The notes beneath the pieces are model-generated. The model had not been told where the DNA came from. It ran no database searches and saw only the letters and a program-made list of their open reading frames with translations. Below are positions 1 to 7,059 of a stretch of DNA of 17,740 nucleotides, in pieces. Origin of the DNA: Chloroflexota bacterium (lineage in GTDB: Bacteria; Chloroflexota; Dehalococcoidia; GIF9; UBA5620); the NCBI GenBank assembly GCA_026389735.1, contig JAPLHH010000172.1, forward strand, positions 1 through 17,740, read 5' to 3'. Within the stretch, counting starts at the first letter, position 1. Each line of letters opens with the position of its first letter. A program made the position numbers and the translations under genes.

Positions 1-1422
1 AAATCCCATGACGCCAAGCCCTATCTTTCTGGTGGCTTTGGTCATTTTCTCGATTTGGGGCAGTGGGAATTTATTAACATCTATGACATCATCGAGAAAA
101 CGGACACCCAGCCTGACAGCCTGGCCTAGCTTGCCATAGTCAATTTCAGGTTTGTGATTCTCGTTTTTGACCATTTTGGAGAGGTTGATTGAGGCTAAAT
201 TACAAGACTCGAAGGGCAGTAAAGGCTGCTCACCGCAAGGATTGGTGCTCTCTACTTTGCCAAGCTTCGGGGTAGGGTTGTTTTTGTTTATATTATCAAT
301 GAAAACGATACCAGGGTCGCCGGTACGCCAGGCCGTCTCTGTGATTTTCCTGAAGACCTCTCTGGCGTTGAGTTTTTCGACCACCTCTTTGGTATGTGGA
401 TTTACTAGATTGTACTCCCTGTCCTTTTCTATAGCTTCCATGAACTCGTTGGTTACAGCGACCGATAGATTGAAGTTAGTTAGCGCTCTTGGGTCTTCTT
501 TAGCTGTGATGAAGTCCAGGATATCGGGATGGTCGATGTTGAGGATAGCCATATTGGCACCGCGGCGCATGCCACCCTGCTTGATAACATCAGTAGCTGT
601 GTCGAAGGCTCGCATAAAAGATACTGGACCGCTAGCGACACCGCCGGTGGAACCCACCCTGTCTCTCTTTGGTCTGAGACGGGAAAAGGAGAAGCCGGTG
701 CCGCCGCCGCTTTTGTGGATTAAAGCTGTGTATTTTACAGCATCAAAAATTGATTCCATGGAATCCTCAACAGGTATAACGAAACAAGCTGAGAGTTGTC
801 CCAGTTCTCGTCCGGCATTCATTAGGGTTGGGGAATTGGGCAGGAATTCCAGAGATGTCATGAACTGATAAAACTTCTCTTCCCAATCGACAATGTCTGC
901 CTTGGGGTTATAGACAAGTTCAGCCGAGGCAATATGCTTGGCGACACGTCGGAACATCTCATCTGGTGTCTCAATGACCTGTCCCTGGCTATCTTTTTTC
1001 AAATACCTCTTTTCCAAGACTGTAAGAGCGTTTTGAGTTAGTTCTATACCCAGTTTAGCTTCGGTCTCCGTCTTGGGTGCAGGTTTTTCTGCTATTTTAA
1101 TCTTCGTGGCTTTCGGTTTGACTTCAGCCTCTATTTTAGGCGCGGGCGGCTCTGCTATCTTGGTCTTCTCAGCCAGGATTTCTTGAACTGCCACTTCGAT
1201 CTGGGAGGCAGATGGTGTCTGCTTTTTTTCCTGCCTCGGGACGAGGTGTTCCATTCCCGGTAAGGCTGGTCTTGACTCTAGTCTTTGAATTACTTGGCCA
1301 GTGAGTTCCTCGAGCAGTTTCCTATCATTTATGCCCGTAGACTCAGCAGCCGCGAAAATGGCCCGGGCGATGCGGTTATGATTAGAGGTTCGGGGTTGAT
1401 TCTTATTCTGTCGAGCAGCCAC
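1..1422 (-). CDS. nrdJ: Adenosylcobalamin-dependent (class II) ribonucleotide reductase, N-terminal 474 residues, cut by window edge
   Basis: Reduces ribonucleotides to deoxyribonucleotides using a B12-generated thiyl radical, in the cytoplasm. My reverse-strand translation is open for 474 codons and leaves the window with no stop. The start is a GTG directly after the nrdR TAA, with two GGAGG motifs just upstream. Residues about 16-85 resemble a degenerate ATP-cone. Residues about 88-123 are a charged Lys/Pro/Ala/Glu linker with an internal repeat ([15 protein letters not shown], then [15 protein letters not shown]). The reductase core follows: [12 protein letters not shown] (193-204), LSACF with C213 as one redox cysteine, [15 protein letters not shown] (237-251), RRGANMAIL (286-294) and [16 protein letters not shown] (394-409) with N394, C396 and E398 as expected active-site residues. 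The second redox cysteine and the C-terminal shuttle cysteines lie outside the window. Class II is inferred from the motif style and the absence of a neighbouring small subunit. Confidence 0.92.
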   Translation of the reverse strand, partial: MAARQNKNQPRTSNHNRIARAIFAAAESTGINDRKLLEELTGQVIQRLESRPALPGMEHLVPRQEKKQTPSASQIEVAVQEILAEKTKIAEPPAPKIEAEVKPKATKIKIAEKPAPKTETEAKLGIELTQNALTVLEKRYLKKDSQGQVIETPDEMFRRVAKHIASAELVYNPKADIVDWEEKFYQFMTSLEFLPNSPTLMNAGRELGQLSACFVIPVEDSMESIFDAVKYTALIHKSGGGTGFSFSRLRPKRDRVGSTGGVASGPVSFMRAFDTATDVIKQGGMRRGANMAILNIDHPDILDFITAKEDPRALTNFNLSVAVTNEFMEAIEKDREYNLVNPHTKEVVEKLNAREVFRKITETAWRTGDPGIVFIDNINKNNPTPKLGKVESTNPCGEQPLLPFESCNLASINLSKMVKNENHKPEIDYGKLGQAVRLGVRFLDDVIDVNKFPLPQIEKMTKATRKIGLGVMGF

Positions 1423-1956
1423 TTACCTCCGCCTCCGATGACGTTGCCCCAAGATGGTCAGTTCTTCTTGTGATAAGAGTGGCAGTTGACCAGCTGGTGG
1501 TGCCTTGGACTCAGTGTCTACCAGAGTATCTACTGCCTGTTTTAAGGCGGCGATGTCGGTGAACTCGCGGTAGACGCTGGCAAAGCGAATATAGGCTATA
1601 TGGTCTAACTCTTGCAATCTTTCCATTACCATGTCGCCGATGATGGAACTGGGGACTTCGATTTTGCCCAGGCGATAAAGCTCAGCCTCAATATTGTCCA
1701 CGAGCTTGTCGATAGTGCCGGTTGGTAGCGGGCATTTTTCACAGGCTTTGCGAATGCCAGCCAGCAGTTTATCCCTGTTGAACTCCTCGCGCCTGTTGTC
1801 TTTTTTAATTACAAAAAGATTTCTGGATTGCATATGTTCGTAGGTTGTAAAGCGGGTTCCACAATGAAGACATTGACGGCGACGTCTAATGCCATCACCT
1901 ATGCTCCTGGAGTCGATTACCTTTGATTCAGCATCACCGCAATAGGGACATTTCAT
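1423..1956 (-). CDS. nrdR: Transcriptional repressor NrdR
   Basis: Nucleotide-sensing repressor of ribonucleotide reductase genes. It starts with a zinc ribbon (C3, C6, C29, C32) containing VIDSR, RRRRQC and RFTTYE motifs. An ATP-cone domain follows (about 48-137: FVIKKDNRREEFNRDKL through IAYIRFASVYREF). At 177 aa it is longer than the usual 150-160. The extra C-terminal 25 or so residues are Pro/Gln-rich and end in RHRRRR, so those arginine codons also supply the Shine-Dalgarno of nrdJ. It is first in a two-gene operon with nrdJ, and its TAA touches the nrdJ GTG in the same frame. A near-consensus promoter and two candidate NrdR boxes lie just upstream, suggesting autoregulation. Confidence 0.95.
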   Translation of the reverse strand: MKCPYCGDAESKVIDSRSIGDGIRRRRQCLHCGTRFTTYEHMQSRNLFVIKKDNRREEFNRDKLLAGIRKACEKCPLPTGTIDKLVDNIEAELYRLGKIEVPSSIIGDMVMERLQELDHIAYIRFASVYREFTDIAALKQAVDTLVDTESKAPPAGQLPLLSQEELTILGQRHRRRR

Positions 1957-1963
1957 CAGGATA

Positions 1964-2010
1964 CCCCTACAAAGTGTGGTATAGAGATATTTTAGCCCAA
2001 TATATAGGTG
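1964..2010 (-). promoter_or_regulatory. Two candidate NrdR boxes in the nrdR promoter
   Basis: Box 1 (1995-2010) reads CACCTATATATTGGGC on the minus strand. Its ten-base core CTATATATTG fully fits the known NrdR-box core CWATATATWG, and it lies between the -35 and -10. Box 2 (1964-1979) reads CCACACTTTGTAGGGG, a weaker match of about 10 of 16 to the family consensus. Their centres are 31 bp apart, three helical turns, which is the usual spacing of NrdR-box pairs. Box 1 is convincing; box 2 is inferred mainly from spacing. Confidence 0.5.
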
Positions 2011-2017
2011 GTGTCAA
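1989..2017 (-). promoter_or_regulatory. Sigma-70-type promoter of nrdR-nrdJ
   Basis: Reading the minus strand: TTGACA (2017-2012), a 17-base spacer, then TAAAAT (1994-1989). The -35 is perfect and the -10 has one mismatch. The predicted start near 1982 leaves a leader of about 26 nt before the nrdR ATG at 1956. It lies just downstream of the ftsZ terminator, so nrdR-nrdJ is a separate transcription unit. Confidence 0.75.
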
Positions 2018-2044
2018 GCAGGATACAGACATAAAATGAAACAA

Positions 2045-2085
2045 AAAGTAAAAAACAGAGCGGCAATTTGGGTTGCCGCTCTGTT
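2045..2085 (-). terminator. Intrinsic terminator of the division operon, after ftsZ
   Basis: A perfect 13-bp inverted repeat (2054-2066 with 2073-2085; minus-strand arm AACAGAGCGGCAA) with a 6-base loop. On the minus strand it is followed by a T-rich tract (TTTTACTTTTTGT). It stands 27 bases past the ftsZ stop and just before the nrdR promoter. Confidence 0.9.
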
Positions 2086-2114
2086 GGGGGAGGGTGGAGG
2101 GTTGGTGGAGGGTT
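2086..2114. repeat. G-rich 11-bp tandem duplication at the ftsZ stop
   Basis: Two perfect back-to-back copies of GGTGGAGGGTT (2093-2103 and 2104-2114) preceded by GGGGGAG. The second copy reaches into the ftsZ stop codon (plus-strand tta at 2113-2115). The plus strand has four G-runs of three or more in 27 bases, close to a quadruplex motif except that one loop is 8 bases. Confidence 0.6.
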
Positions 2115-3216
2115 AGCGGGGTGCTCTGGCCTGGGGTGAGGGCACTGGTTGTGCAGCCGGGTAATGCGACGAACGACGGAGGAATGAGGGGACGTCGAGG
2201 CTATCTTCAGCTACACCTCGTAGTAAACGACGCAACTCAGCTTCAGTGGGGACTCCGGCTCCGTATTGAGCGGTGAAACCGGTGGCAATAATGGTGATCT
2301 GTACCTCGTCATCCATTTGCGGATTAAAGACGACGCCGAAGACGATGTTTGCATCTGGGTCGACCGCTTGGGCAATGACTTCCGCAGCCTCATTACACTC
2401 GAACAGTGTGAGGCTGCTGCCGCCGGTAACATTGAATAGTACTCCCTTGGAGCCATTTATGGAAACATCGAGTAATGGGCTGGCAAGGGCAGCTCTGGCA
2501 GCCTCAACAGCTCGGTTCTGGCCGCTGCCTCTGCCTACTGACATCCAGGCAGGCCCGGCGTTCTTCATTATTGACCTGATATCAGCGAAATCGAGGTTGA
2601 TTAATCCTGGTACGGTTACCACTTCGGCAATAGCTTGAACTGCCAGTCGGAGCACATCATCAGCTAGTCTGAAGGCATTGTCTACAGTGGTCTTGGCGTC
2701 ACAAAGCTCAAGAAGACGGTCATTGGGTATGATAACCAGGGTATCTACTTTGTCGCACAGCTGTAGTATGCCTTCCTCGGCTACTTTGTTTCGGCGAGTA
2801 CCTTCAAAACTGAATGGCTTGGTTACGATGCAAATAGTTAAGGCGCCACTCTGTCGGGCTACATCGGCAACAACCGGGATGCCACCGGTGCCAGTGCCGC
2901 CGCCCATTCCCGCAGTGACAAAAATCATGTCGGCACCGGAAATTACCTCATTAATCGTTTGCCGGCTCTCTTCGGCTGCTTCAGCACCAATGGTGTGGTC
3001 GCCACCGGCACCTAGCCCACGTGTCAGCTTCTCGCCCAGCTGGACACGCACAGGGGCTTCAGACAGCGCCAAAGCCTGGGCATCGGTGTTCATGGTGATG
3101 AATTCCACGCCTTTGATGCCTTCACGGACCATACGGGTGATGGCGTTGGAACCACCACCGCCAATGCCTATAGCTCTGATTCGAGCTGGTGCGTTGGAAA
3201 ATGTTGACTTTGCCAT
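2113..3216 (-). CDS. ftsZ: Cell division GTPase FtsZ
   Basis: Tubulin-like GTPase that forms the cytokinetic ring. The 367-aa product has GIGGGGSNA (17-25), the tubulin signature GGGTGTGG (105-112), NTDAQAL (43-49) and the T7 synergy loop NLDFADIRSIM (207-217). The conserved C-terminal peptide LDVPSFLRR (340-348), which binds FtsA, is followed by an unusual 19-residue Pro/Ala/Ser-rich tail ending in QARAPR. The linker between the core and that peptide is only about 20 residues, short for the family. The ATG at 3216 has an AAGGAGG 13 bases upstream, and an in-frame TAA shortly before it excludes a longer protein. It is last in the winged-helix/mraZ/rsmH/ftsA/ftsZ operon, 35 bp after ftsA. Confidence 0.98.
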   Translation of the reverse strand: MAKSTFSNAPARIRAIGIGGGGSNAITRMVREGIKGVEFITMNTDAQALALSEAPVRVQLGEKLTRGLGAGGDHTIGAEAAEESRQTINEVISGADMIFVTAGMGGGTGTGGIPVVADVARQSGALTICIVTKPFSFEGTRRNKVAEEGILQLCDKVDTLVIIPNDRLLELCDAKTTVDNAFRLADDVLRLAVQAIAEVVTVPGLINLDFADIRSIMKNAGPAWMSVGRGSGQNRAVEAARAALASPLLDVSINGSKGVLFNVTGGSSLTLFECNEAAEVIAQAVDPDANIVFGVVFNPQMDDEVQITIIATGFTAQYGAGVPTEAELRRLLRGVAEDSLDVPSFLRRSSHYPAAQPVPSPQARAPR

Positions 3217-3251
3217 CTTTTTTAATTAGCCTCCTTCCTTTTTATGTATTT

Positions 3252-4466
3252 TTAGACACCGAAGAATTTCTTCAGTAATGTCATGAAACCATCAAGGGCA
3301 CCATTCCTCCCTTTTGCTTCCCAGGTTGGTTTACCATGATTCCTCGTTCCCCAGAGAAGGAGCCCAACTCCGGTGGAATGAGCCGGGTCATGGAGGATGT
3401 CAGTGATGCCATACACACCCATAGGCTCACCAATCCTTGCTTGGAGGCGGATTGTTTGCTTGGCTAGAGCTTCAAGGCCAGCTAAATTGGAACAACCTCC
3501 AGTGAGTACTAGGCCAGATGGAGCTATTGAGGCATAGTTAGAGTCAGGCATTTCGAGGAGAATTAGCCTCAGCAGTTCTTCCATGCGGACTTTGATGATA
3601 TTACATAGATCACGGTAGGAAACGCTGTGCCCGTCTTCAACAGTCAGTGTGGACTCTTGATTTTTACTCAGTACCTCAGGATAGACGTTACCATATTTCT
3701 TTTTCATAGCTTCGGCGATTTCAAAGGGTAAACCCAGGCCGATTGAGAGATCACTGGTCACCTGATATCCAGCTACCGGAATGATTGAGGTGTGGTAGAT
3801 ACTGCCGTCTTTGAATACGGCTATATCGGTGGTGCCGCCACCGATGTCAGCCAGGATGACTCCTACCTCTCTTTCTTCTGGTGTCAGTACTGCTTCACCG
3901 CTGGCTAGCGGCTCCAAAATGAGGTCCTGGATTTCGACTCCAATGCTCCGAATACATTTGACCAAATTCTGGACTGAGGATATGGCAGCGGTTATGATGT
4001 GGGTCTCCACATCCAGCCTGAAGCCATGCATACCTACCGGATTCTTAATTCTTTCCTGATTGTCTAAGGAATAGTTGCGAGGTATGGCGTGGAGTATCCT
4101 TCTGTCATCCGGGATATTAACCTGCTGGGCAGAAGACAGGACTCGCTTAAGGTCTTCGTGTCTAACCAAGCGGTCATTGCGTGGTATAGCCACTACCCCA
4201 TGGCTGTTGTGCGAGCTTATGTGTCTGCCTGTGACACCTACATAGGCAGATTCCACTTTTAGCCCGCTTGCCTGTTCAGCTCGCCTCACCGATTCGGCAA
4301 CCGATTCTCTGGCTTCTTCTACGTTGACCACCATACCTTTATGCATGCCATGCGATGGCACGAGACCGACCCCTAAGACCTGTATATTGCCTCCGGAATC
4401 GAGAGTGCCAGTAATGGTGCATATTTTGGTTGTGCCAACATCAATAGCCGAAATGATATTCTTCAT
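3252..4466 (-). CDS. ftsA: Cell division actin-like protein FtsA
   Basis: Actin-fold ATPase that tethers FtsZ filaments to the membrane. The 404-aa product has the phosphate-1 motif AIDVGTTKI (7-15), a SHS2-type 1C region with YVGVTGRHISS (75-85), phosphate-2 DIGGGTTDIAVF (207-218) and the adenosine motif LVLTGGCSNLAGL (around 328). It ends in an amphipathic helix, GFMTLLKKFFGV, the expected membrane-targeting sequence. The ATG has a strong AAAGGAGGT about 10 bases upstream. It lies 64 bp after rsmH. The ftsQ, ftsW and mur genes usually found between these two are absent. The terminal helix argues against MreB or a PilM-type relative. Confidence 0.96.
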   Translation of the reverse strand: MKNIISAIDVGTTKICTITGTLDSGGNIQVLGVGLVPSHGMHKGMVVNVEEARESVAESVRRAEQASGLKVESAYVGVTGRHISSHNSHGVVAIPRNDRLVRHEDLKRVLSSAQQVNIPDDRRILHAIPRNYSLDNQERIKNPVGMHGFRLDVETHIITAAISSVQNLVKCIRSIGVEIQDLILEPLASGEAVLTPEEREVGVILADIGGGTTDIAVFKDGSIYHTSIIPVAGYQVTSDLSIGLGLPFEIAEAMKKKYGNVYPEVLSKNQESTLTVEDGHSVSYRDLCNIIKVRMEELLRLILLEMPDSNYASIAPSGLVLTGGCSNLAGLEALAKQTIRLQARIGEPMGVYGITDILHDPAHSTGVGLLLWGTRNHGKPTWEAKGRNGALDGFMTLLKKFFGV

Positions 4467-4530
4467 CGTAGTGTTTACCTCCTTTAATTTTATTTAAGGT
4501 CAATTTGCCTCCCATGAGTAAGTTTTGTAA

Positions 4531-5469
4531 TTATAAAAGGCGCTCGGCTACTCTAAGCTTGGCGCTGCGACTGCGAGGATTAAGTTTAATTTCGGTCAGA
4601 GATGGCGTGATAGCCTTCTTTGATATTATTTTCAGGCTGGGCATATGCCCACATTGACAAACTGGAGTCTCCGGTGGGCAAAGGCATCCTTTGCTTTCTC
4701 GAATCATGAATTGTTTGACTATGCGGTCTTCTAGCGAGTGGTAGCTGATAACTACCAGCCTGCCTCGGTGGTCGAGGCAATTGACAGTTTGCTTCAGGGC
4801 TGTGGCTAGATTTTCCAGTTCGCGATTAACAGCGATGCGCAATGCCATAAAAGTCCTAGTGGCTGGGTGGATCTTGCCGTGACGGCTGCCGATAGCTTTT
4901 TCTACTACGCTGGCTAGTTGTAGGGTGCTGCTTATCGGGCGGCTCTTTACGATATACCGTGCTATCCGCTTGCTGTAACGCTCCTCACCATAGGTTTTGA
5001 TGATTTGACTTAACTTATCCTCGGGGAGATTATTGACAATATCGGCCGCAGTTAATTCCTGGGCTGGACTAAAACGCATATCCAGTGGTCCATCATGCTG
5101 GAAGCTAAAACCGCGTTCAGAAATCTCAAGCTGTGTGGAGGAGAGACCGAGGTCGAAAAGAATTCCATGTACAGGCAAGAAGTTGTTTTCTCTGCAGATG
5201 GTCTCGATGTTAGCGAAATTGTCATTTATTATGATAGTTGAGCCAATATAGTCGGCTAGTCTGGGCTTAGCTATGTCGATAGCTTCGGGGTCGGCATCTA
5301 TGCCCAGAAGTTGTCCATCAGGCAGAATCTTTTCCAGAATGGCTGAAGCATGCCCACCTGAACCTAAAGTGCAGTCAACATAGCGTTTTCCCGGTTGAGC
5401 TTGTAATGCTTCTACGGCCTCGCTAAGCAGCACTGGTTTATGAATAGGTATAGCCATGGTTAGACTCAT
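4531..5469 (-). CDS. rsmH: 16S rRNA (cytosine1402-N4)-methyltransferase RsmH (MraW)
   Basis: SAM-dependent methyltransferase acting on 16S rRNA C1402 in the ribosomal P site. The 312-aa product has [13 protein letters not shown] near the start, the SAM loop [15 protein letters not shown] (31-45), GIDADPEAI (56-64), [24 protein letters not shown] and [12 protein letters not shown], all typical of the family. A short cysteine-rich stretch ([13 protein letters not shown]) near the C-terminus is also common in RsmH. The start ATG overlaps the mraZ stop as ATGA, implying translational coupling. A second in-frame ATG at 5457 (MAIPIHKP) is possible. Confidence 0.96.
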   Translation of the reverse strand: MSLTMAIPIHKPVLLSEAVEALQAQPGKRYVDCTLGSGGHASAILEKILPDGQLLGIDADPEAIDIAKPRLADYIGSTIIINDNFANIETICRENNFLPVHGILFDLGLSSTQLEISERGFSFQHDGPLDMRFSPAQELTAADIVNNLPEDKLSQIIKTYGEERYSKRIARYIVKSRPISSTLQLASVVEKAIGSRHGKIHPATRTFMALRIAVNRELENLATALKQTVNCLDHRGRLVVISYHSLEDRIVKQFMIRESKGCLCPPETPVCQCGHMPSLKIISKKAITPSLTEIKLNPRSRSAKLRVAERLL

Positions 5470-5894
5470 CGCTGTTCCTCAAGGCTTTCTATGATTTGCC
5501 ATAGTTGCTCTTCAGCCAATGTCTTTTCTGAGTTCCAAAAAGTTGGGTTCCATATTTCGATACAATTGTTAGCACCGACTACGACGGCAGTATCACCTAT
5601 TTCAGCGCGATTGCGTAAAATAGATGGCAGAGCTATCCTTCCCTGACCATCGAGCGAAAGGCTGAAGGCTGTACCGAACATAGCCCGGTTCATCGTTCTG
5701 AATTTACTCGATGGCACAGCCTGAGCTGACAAAGTGTCCGCCACCTTGTGCCATTCAGCCGCTGGATAGATGGCGACGCACTTCTCTAGTCCTTTAGTCA
5801 ACACTAATTCACCACCCAGTTCTTGTCTGAACTTAGGGGGCAGAGGTAATCTACCTTTATTGTCGACTTTGTATTCGTATTCGCCTAGGAACAT
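5466..5894 (-). CDS. mraZ: Transcriptional regulator and division protein MraZ
   Basis: DNA-binding regulator of the division cluster, built from two SpoVT/AbrB-like halves. I place the start at the ATG at 5894, giving 142 aa that begin [16 protein letters not shown], the normal start and length of the family, with GGAAG 5 bases upstream. An in-frame TTG four codons earlier (5906) has no ribosome site. The two signature segments are [13 protein letters not shown] (N-terminal half) and [14 protein letters not shown] (C-terminal half). It follows the winged-helix gene by 19 bp and overlaps rsmH by 4. It probably binds the GTGGG array at 6296-6372 to control its own operon. Confidence 0.95.
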   Translation of the reverse strand: MFLGEYEYKVDNKGRLPLPPKFRQELGGELVLTKGLEKCVAIYPAAEWHKVADTLSAQAVPSSKFRTMNRAMFGTAFSLSLDGQGRIALPSILRNRAEIGDTAVVVGANNCIEIWNPTFWNSEKTLAEEQLWQIIESLEEQR

Positions 5895-5913
5895 ATCTGC
5901 TTCCAACTAGTGT

Positions 5914-6279
5914 TTAGGCCAGTACAGCTTCCCCTTCTAGCTGCTTTTCTAGGATCCTTATTTCATTCCAATCTAAGCTAGCTAGTTCTTCGATGTATTC
6001 CTGTGTCTGCGGGTCGCTGGCCAGTGAGTAAGTGATCAGTCCATTGCCATCTTGTTGCTCTTGGAGTACACCTTTTTCGATTAAAGACCTGATTGCTTCT
6101 CTCAAGTTAATCTTGGCGGTGTCTAGGGCGCTAGCAATTGTATAGAGGCTTAGCCTGGCTCGGGGATGCCGTGCCCAAAAGCGGATCAATTGGAGTTCAA
6201 GGTTGGTGCGGCTGTTCTCCTTTAGAAAATGGAACAACTTGCTATTGGCTACTCGATATTGAATGCAATCAATTACCAT
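5914..6279 (-). CDS. Unrecognised winged-helix-like protein, first gene of the division operon
   Basis: I chose the ATG at 6279, giving 121 aa beginning MVIDCIQYRVANSKLF, because AAAGGAGA sits 8 bases upstream. The frame is open further up to 6456, but that extension would run through the promoter and operator array. The middle (about 25-85) reads like a winged helix: helices LELQLIRFWARHPRARL, TIASALDTAKINLREAIRSL, then a wing-like strand pair GVLQEQQDGNGLITYSLA. The tail is an acidic helix with ASLDWNEIRILEKQLEG. I do not recognise a named family. Its place between the MraZ operator and mraZ suggests a co-regulator of division or a nucleoid-linked factor, but that is inference. No signal peptide or membrane segment is seen. 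Confidence 0.75.
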   Translation of the reverse strand: MVIDCIQYRVANSKLFHFLKENSRTNLELQLIRFWARHPRARLSLYTIASALDTAKINLREAIRSLIEKGVLQEQQDGNGLITYSLASDPQTQEYIEELASLDWNEIRILEKQLEGEAVLA

Positions 6280-6295
6280 GATAACTTCTCCTTTT

Positions 6296-6372
6296 ACCAC
6301 TTTTTCCCACTGTTTACCATTATGAACATACTTTACCCACTTTGTCAATACCTTTCCCACCAAATTTCCCAC
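6296..6372 (-). promoter_or_regulatory. MraZ-type operator: six GTGG(G/T)-class repeats in 10-bp register
   Basis: On the minus strand, GTGGG (6372-6368), GTGGG (6360-6356), GTGGG (6340-6336), ATGGT (6320-6316), GTGGG (6310-6306) and GTGGT (6300-6296), each followed by AAA- or TAAA-like bases. Spacings are 12, 20, 20, 10 and 10, so nearly all lie on one face of the helix. Known MraZ operators are direct TGGG-type repeats spaced 10 bp apart in front of mraZ. This array flanks and overlaps the -35/-10 pair and extends into the leader. Confidence 0.8.
6319..6348 (-). promoter_or_regulatory. Promoter of the winged-helix/mraZ/rsmH/ftsA/ftsZ operon
   Basis: Minus strand: TTGACA (6348-6343), an 18-base spacer, CATAAT (6324-6319). 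The predicted start near 6312 leaves a leader of about 33 nt before the ATG at 6279. The promoter lies inside the GTGGG repeat array, so bound repressor would block polymerase. Confidence 0.7.
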
Positions 6373-6527
6373 TATTTGCATAAATTTTTCCGGGTTCTTG
6401 ATTTTAGCCGGGTTGCGTTTCCCAATAGGTAGTGATTTTATTTTAGATAACCTCAATATCTTGTGTCATCGTGGTTAATTGTGCTTATTTTAGGGTGGTA
6501 CTAAAGTATTGGTCGATTTTTGCGGTT

Positions 6528-6555
6528 TTGAGCTTTAGCTTTGGTGTGGTAAAAT
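6528..6555 (+). promoter_or_regulatory. Promoter of the moaB-trmD-rplS-priA-def operon, possibly leaderless
   Basis: TTGAGC (6528-6533), a 16-base spacer, TAAAAT (6550-6555) preceded by TGTGG. Only six bases separate the -10 from the ATG at 6562, so transcription would begin at or next to the start codon. No convincing ribosome site precedes that ATG, which fits a leaderless message. Confidence 0.55.
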
Positions 6556-6561
6556 AGGCAG

Positions 6562-7059
6562 ATGTTAGCTGGCATCCTTGTCATCAGTGATAGGGGGTGG
6601 CGTGGTGAGCGACTCGACAAGAGTGGGCAGGTTGCCAAGGAATTTATCAGCCGGCTGGGCATTGAGGTGGCCAAATATGAGGTTGTGCCTGACGAGGCGG
6701 AGATTATTTCAAAGAAACTTAGAGAATGGTCTGATGCAGTTAGGCTTGACCTTATTGTAACTAGTGGTGGAACTGGATTATCTCCCAGAGATGTCACACC
6801 GGAGGCCACGCTAGCAGTGATTGATAAAATTATTCCTGGTTTGACTGAGGCTATGAGAATGGATACGATGAAGAGAAAGCCTGAGGCGATACTTAGTCGC
6901 GCTGTCGCAGGTAGCCGTGGCAAGTGTTTAATTGTTAATCTTCCGGGCAGCCCTAAGGCGGTGAAGGAATGCCTGGAGGTCATCCTACCTGTTTTGCCTC
7001 ACGCACTAGAGATTCTTGGGGGCAAAACATCTGAATGTGGTCATGATGAGGCTAGTTGA
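6562..7059 (+). CDS. MogA/MoaB-family molybdenum cofactor biosynthesis protein
   Basis: The family binds molybdopterin and, in MogA, adenylylates it for molybdenum insertion. The 165-aa product covers a single MoCF-binding domain: GILVISDRGWRGERLDKSG (4-22), LIVTSGGTGLSPRDVTPEAT (64-83) with the GGTG loop at 69-72, and NLPGSPKAV (126-134). MogA, MoaB and an isolated CinA-type domain cannot be separated with certainty; length and the single domain favour MogA/MoaB. Its TGA is followed at once by the trmD ATG, so it is first in that operon, where many bacteria have rpsP and rimM instead. Confidence 0.85.
   Translation: MLAGILVISDRGWRGERLDKSGQVAKEFISRLGIEVAKYEVVPDEAEIISKKLREWSDAVRLDLIVTSGGTGLSPRDVTPEATLAVIDKIIPGLTEAMRMDTMKRKPEAILSRAVAGSRGKCLIVNLPGSPKAVKECLEVILPVLPHALEILGGKTSECGHDEAS

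Noticed and set aside
167..868. Long plus-strand open frame of 233 codons
   Set aside because: It lies antisense to nrdJ, whose minus-strand translation shows clear reductase motifs throughout; no family resemblance on the plus strand.
6280..6456. N-terminal extension of the winged-helix-like protein up to 6456
   Set aside because: The extension would be encoded by the promoter and MraZ-type repeats, and the ATG at 6279 has a good ribosome site.
6501..6983. Minus-strand open frame of 160 codons
   Set aside because: Antisense shadow of the MogA/MoaB-family gene; low-complexity Ser/Leu/Thr composition and no motif.
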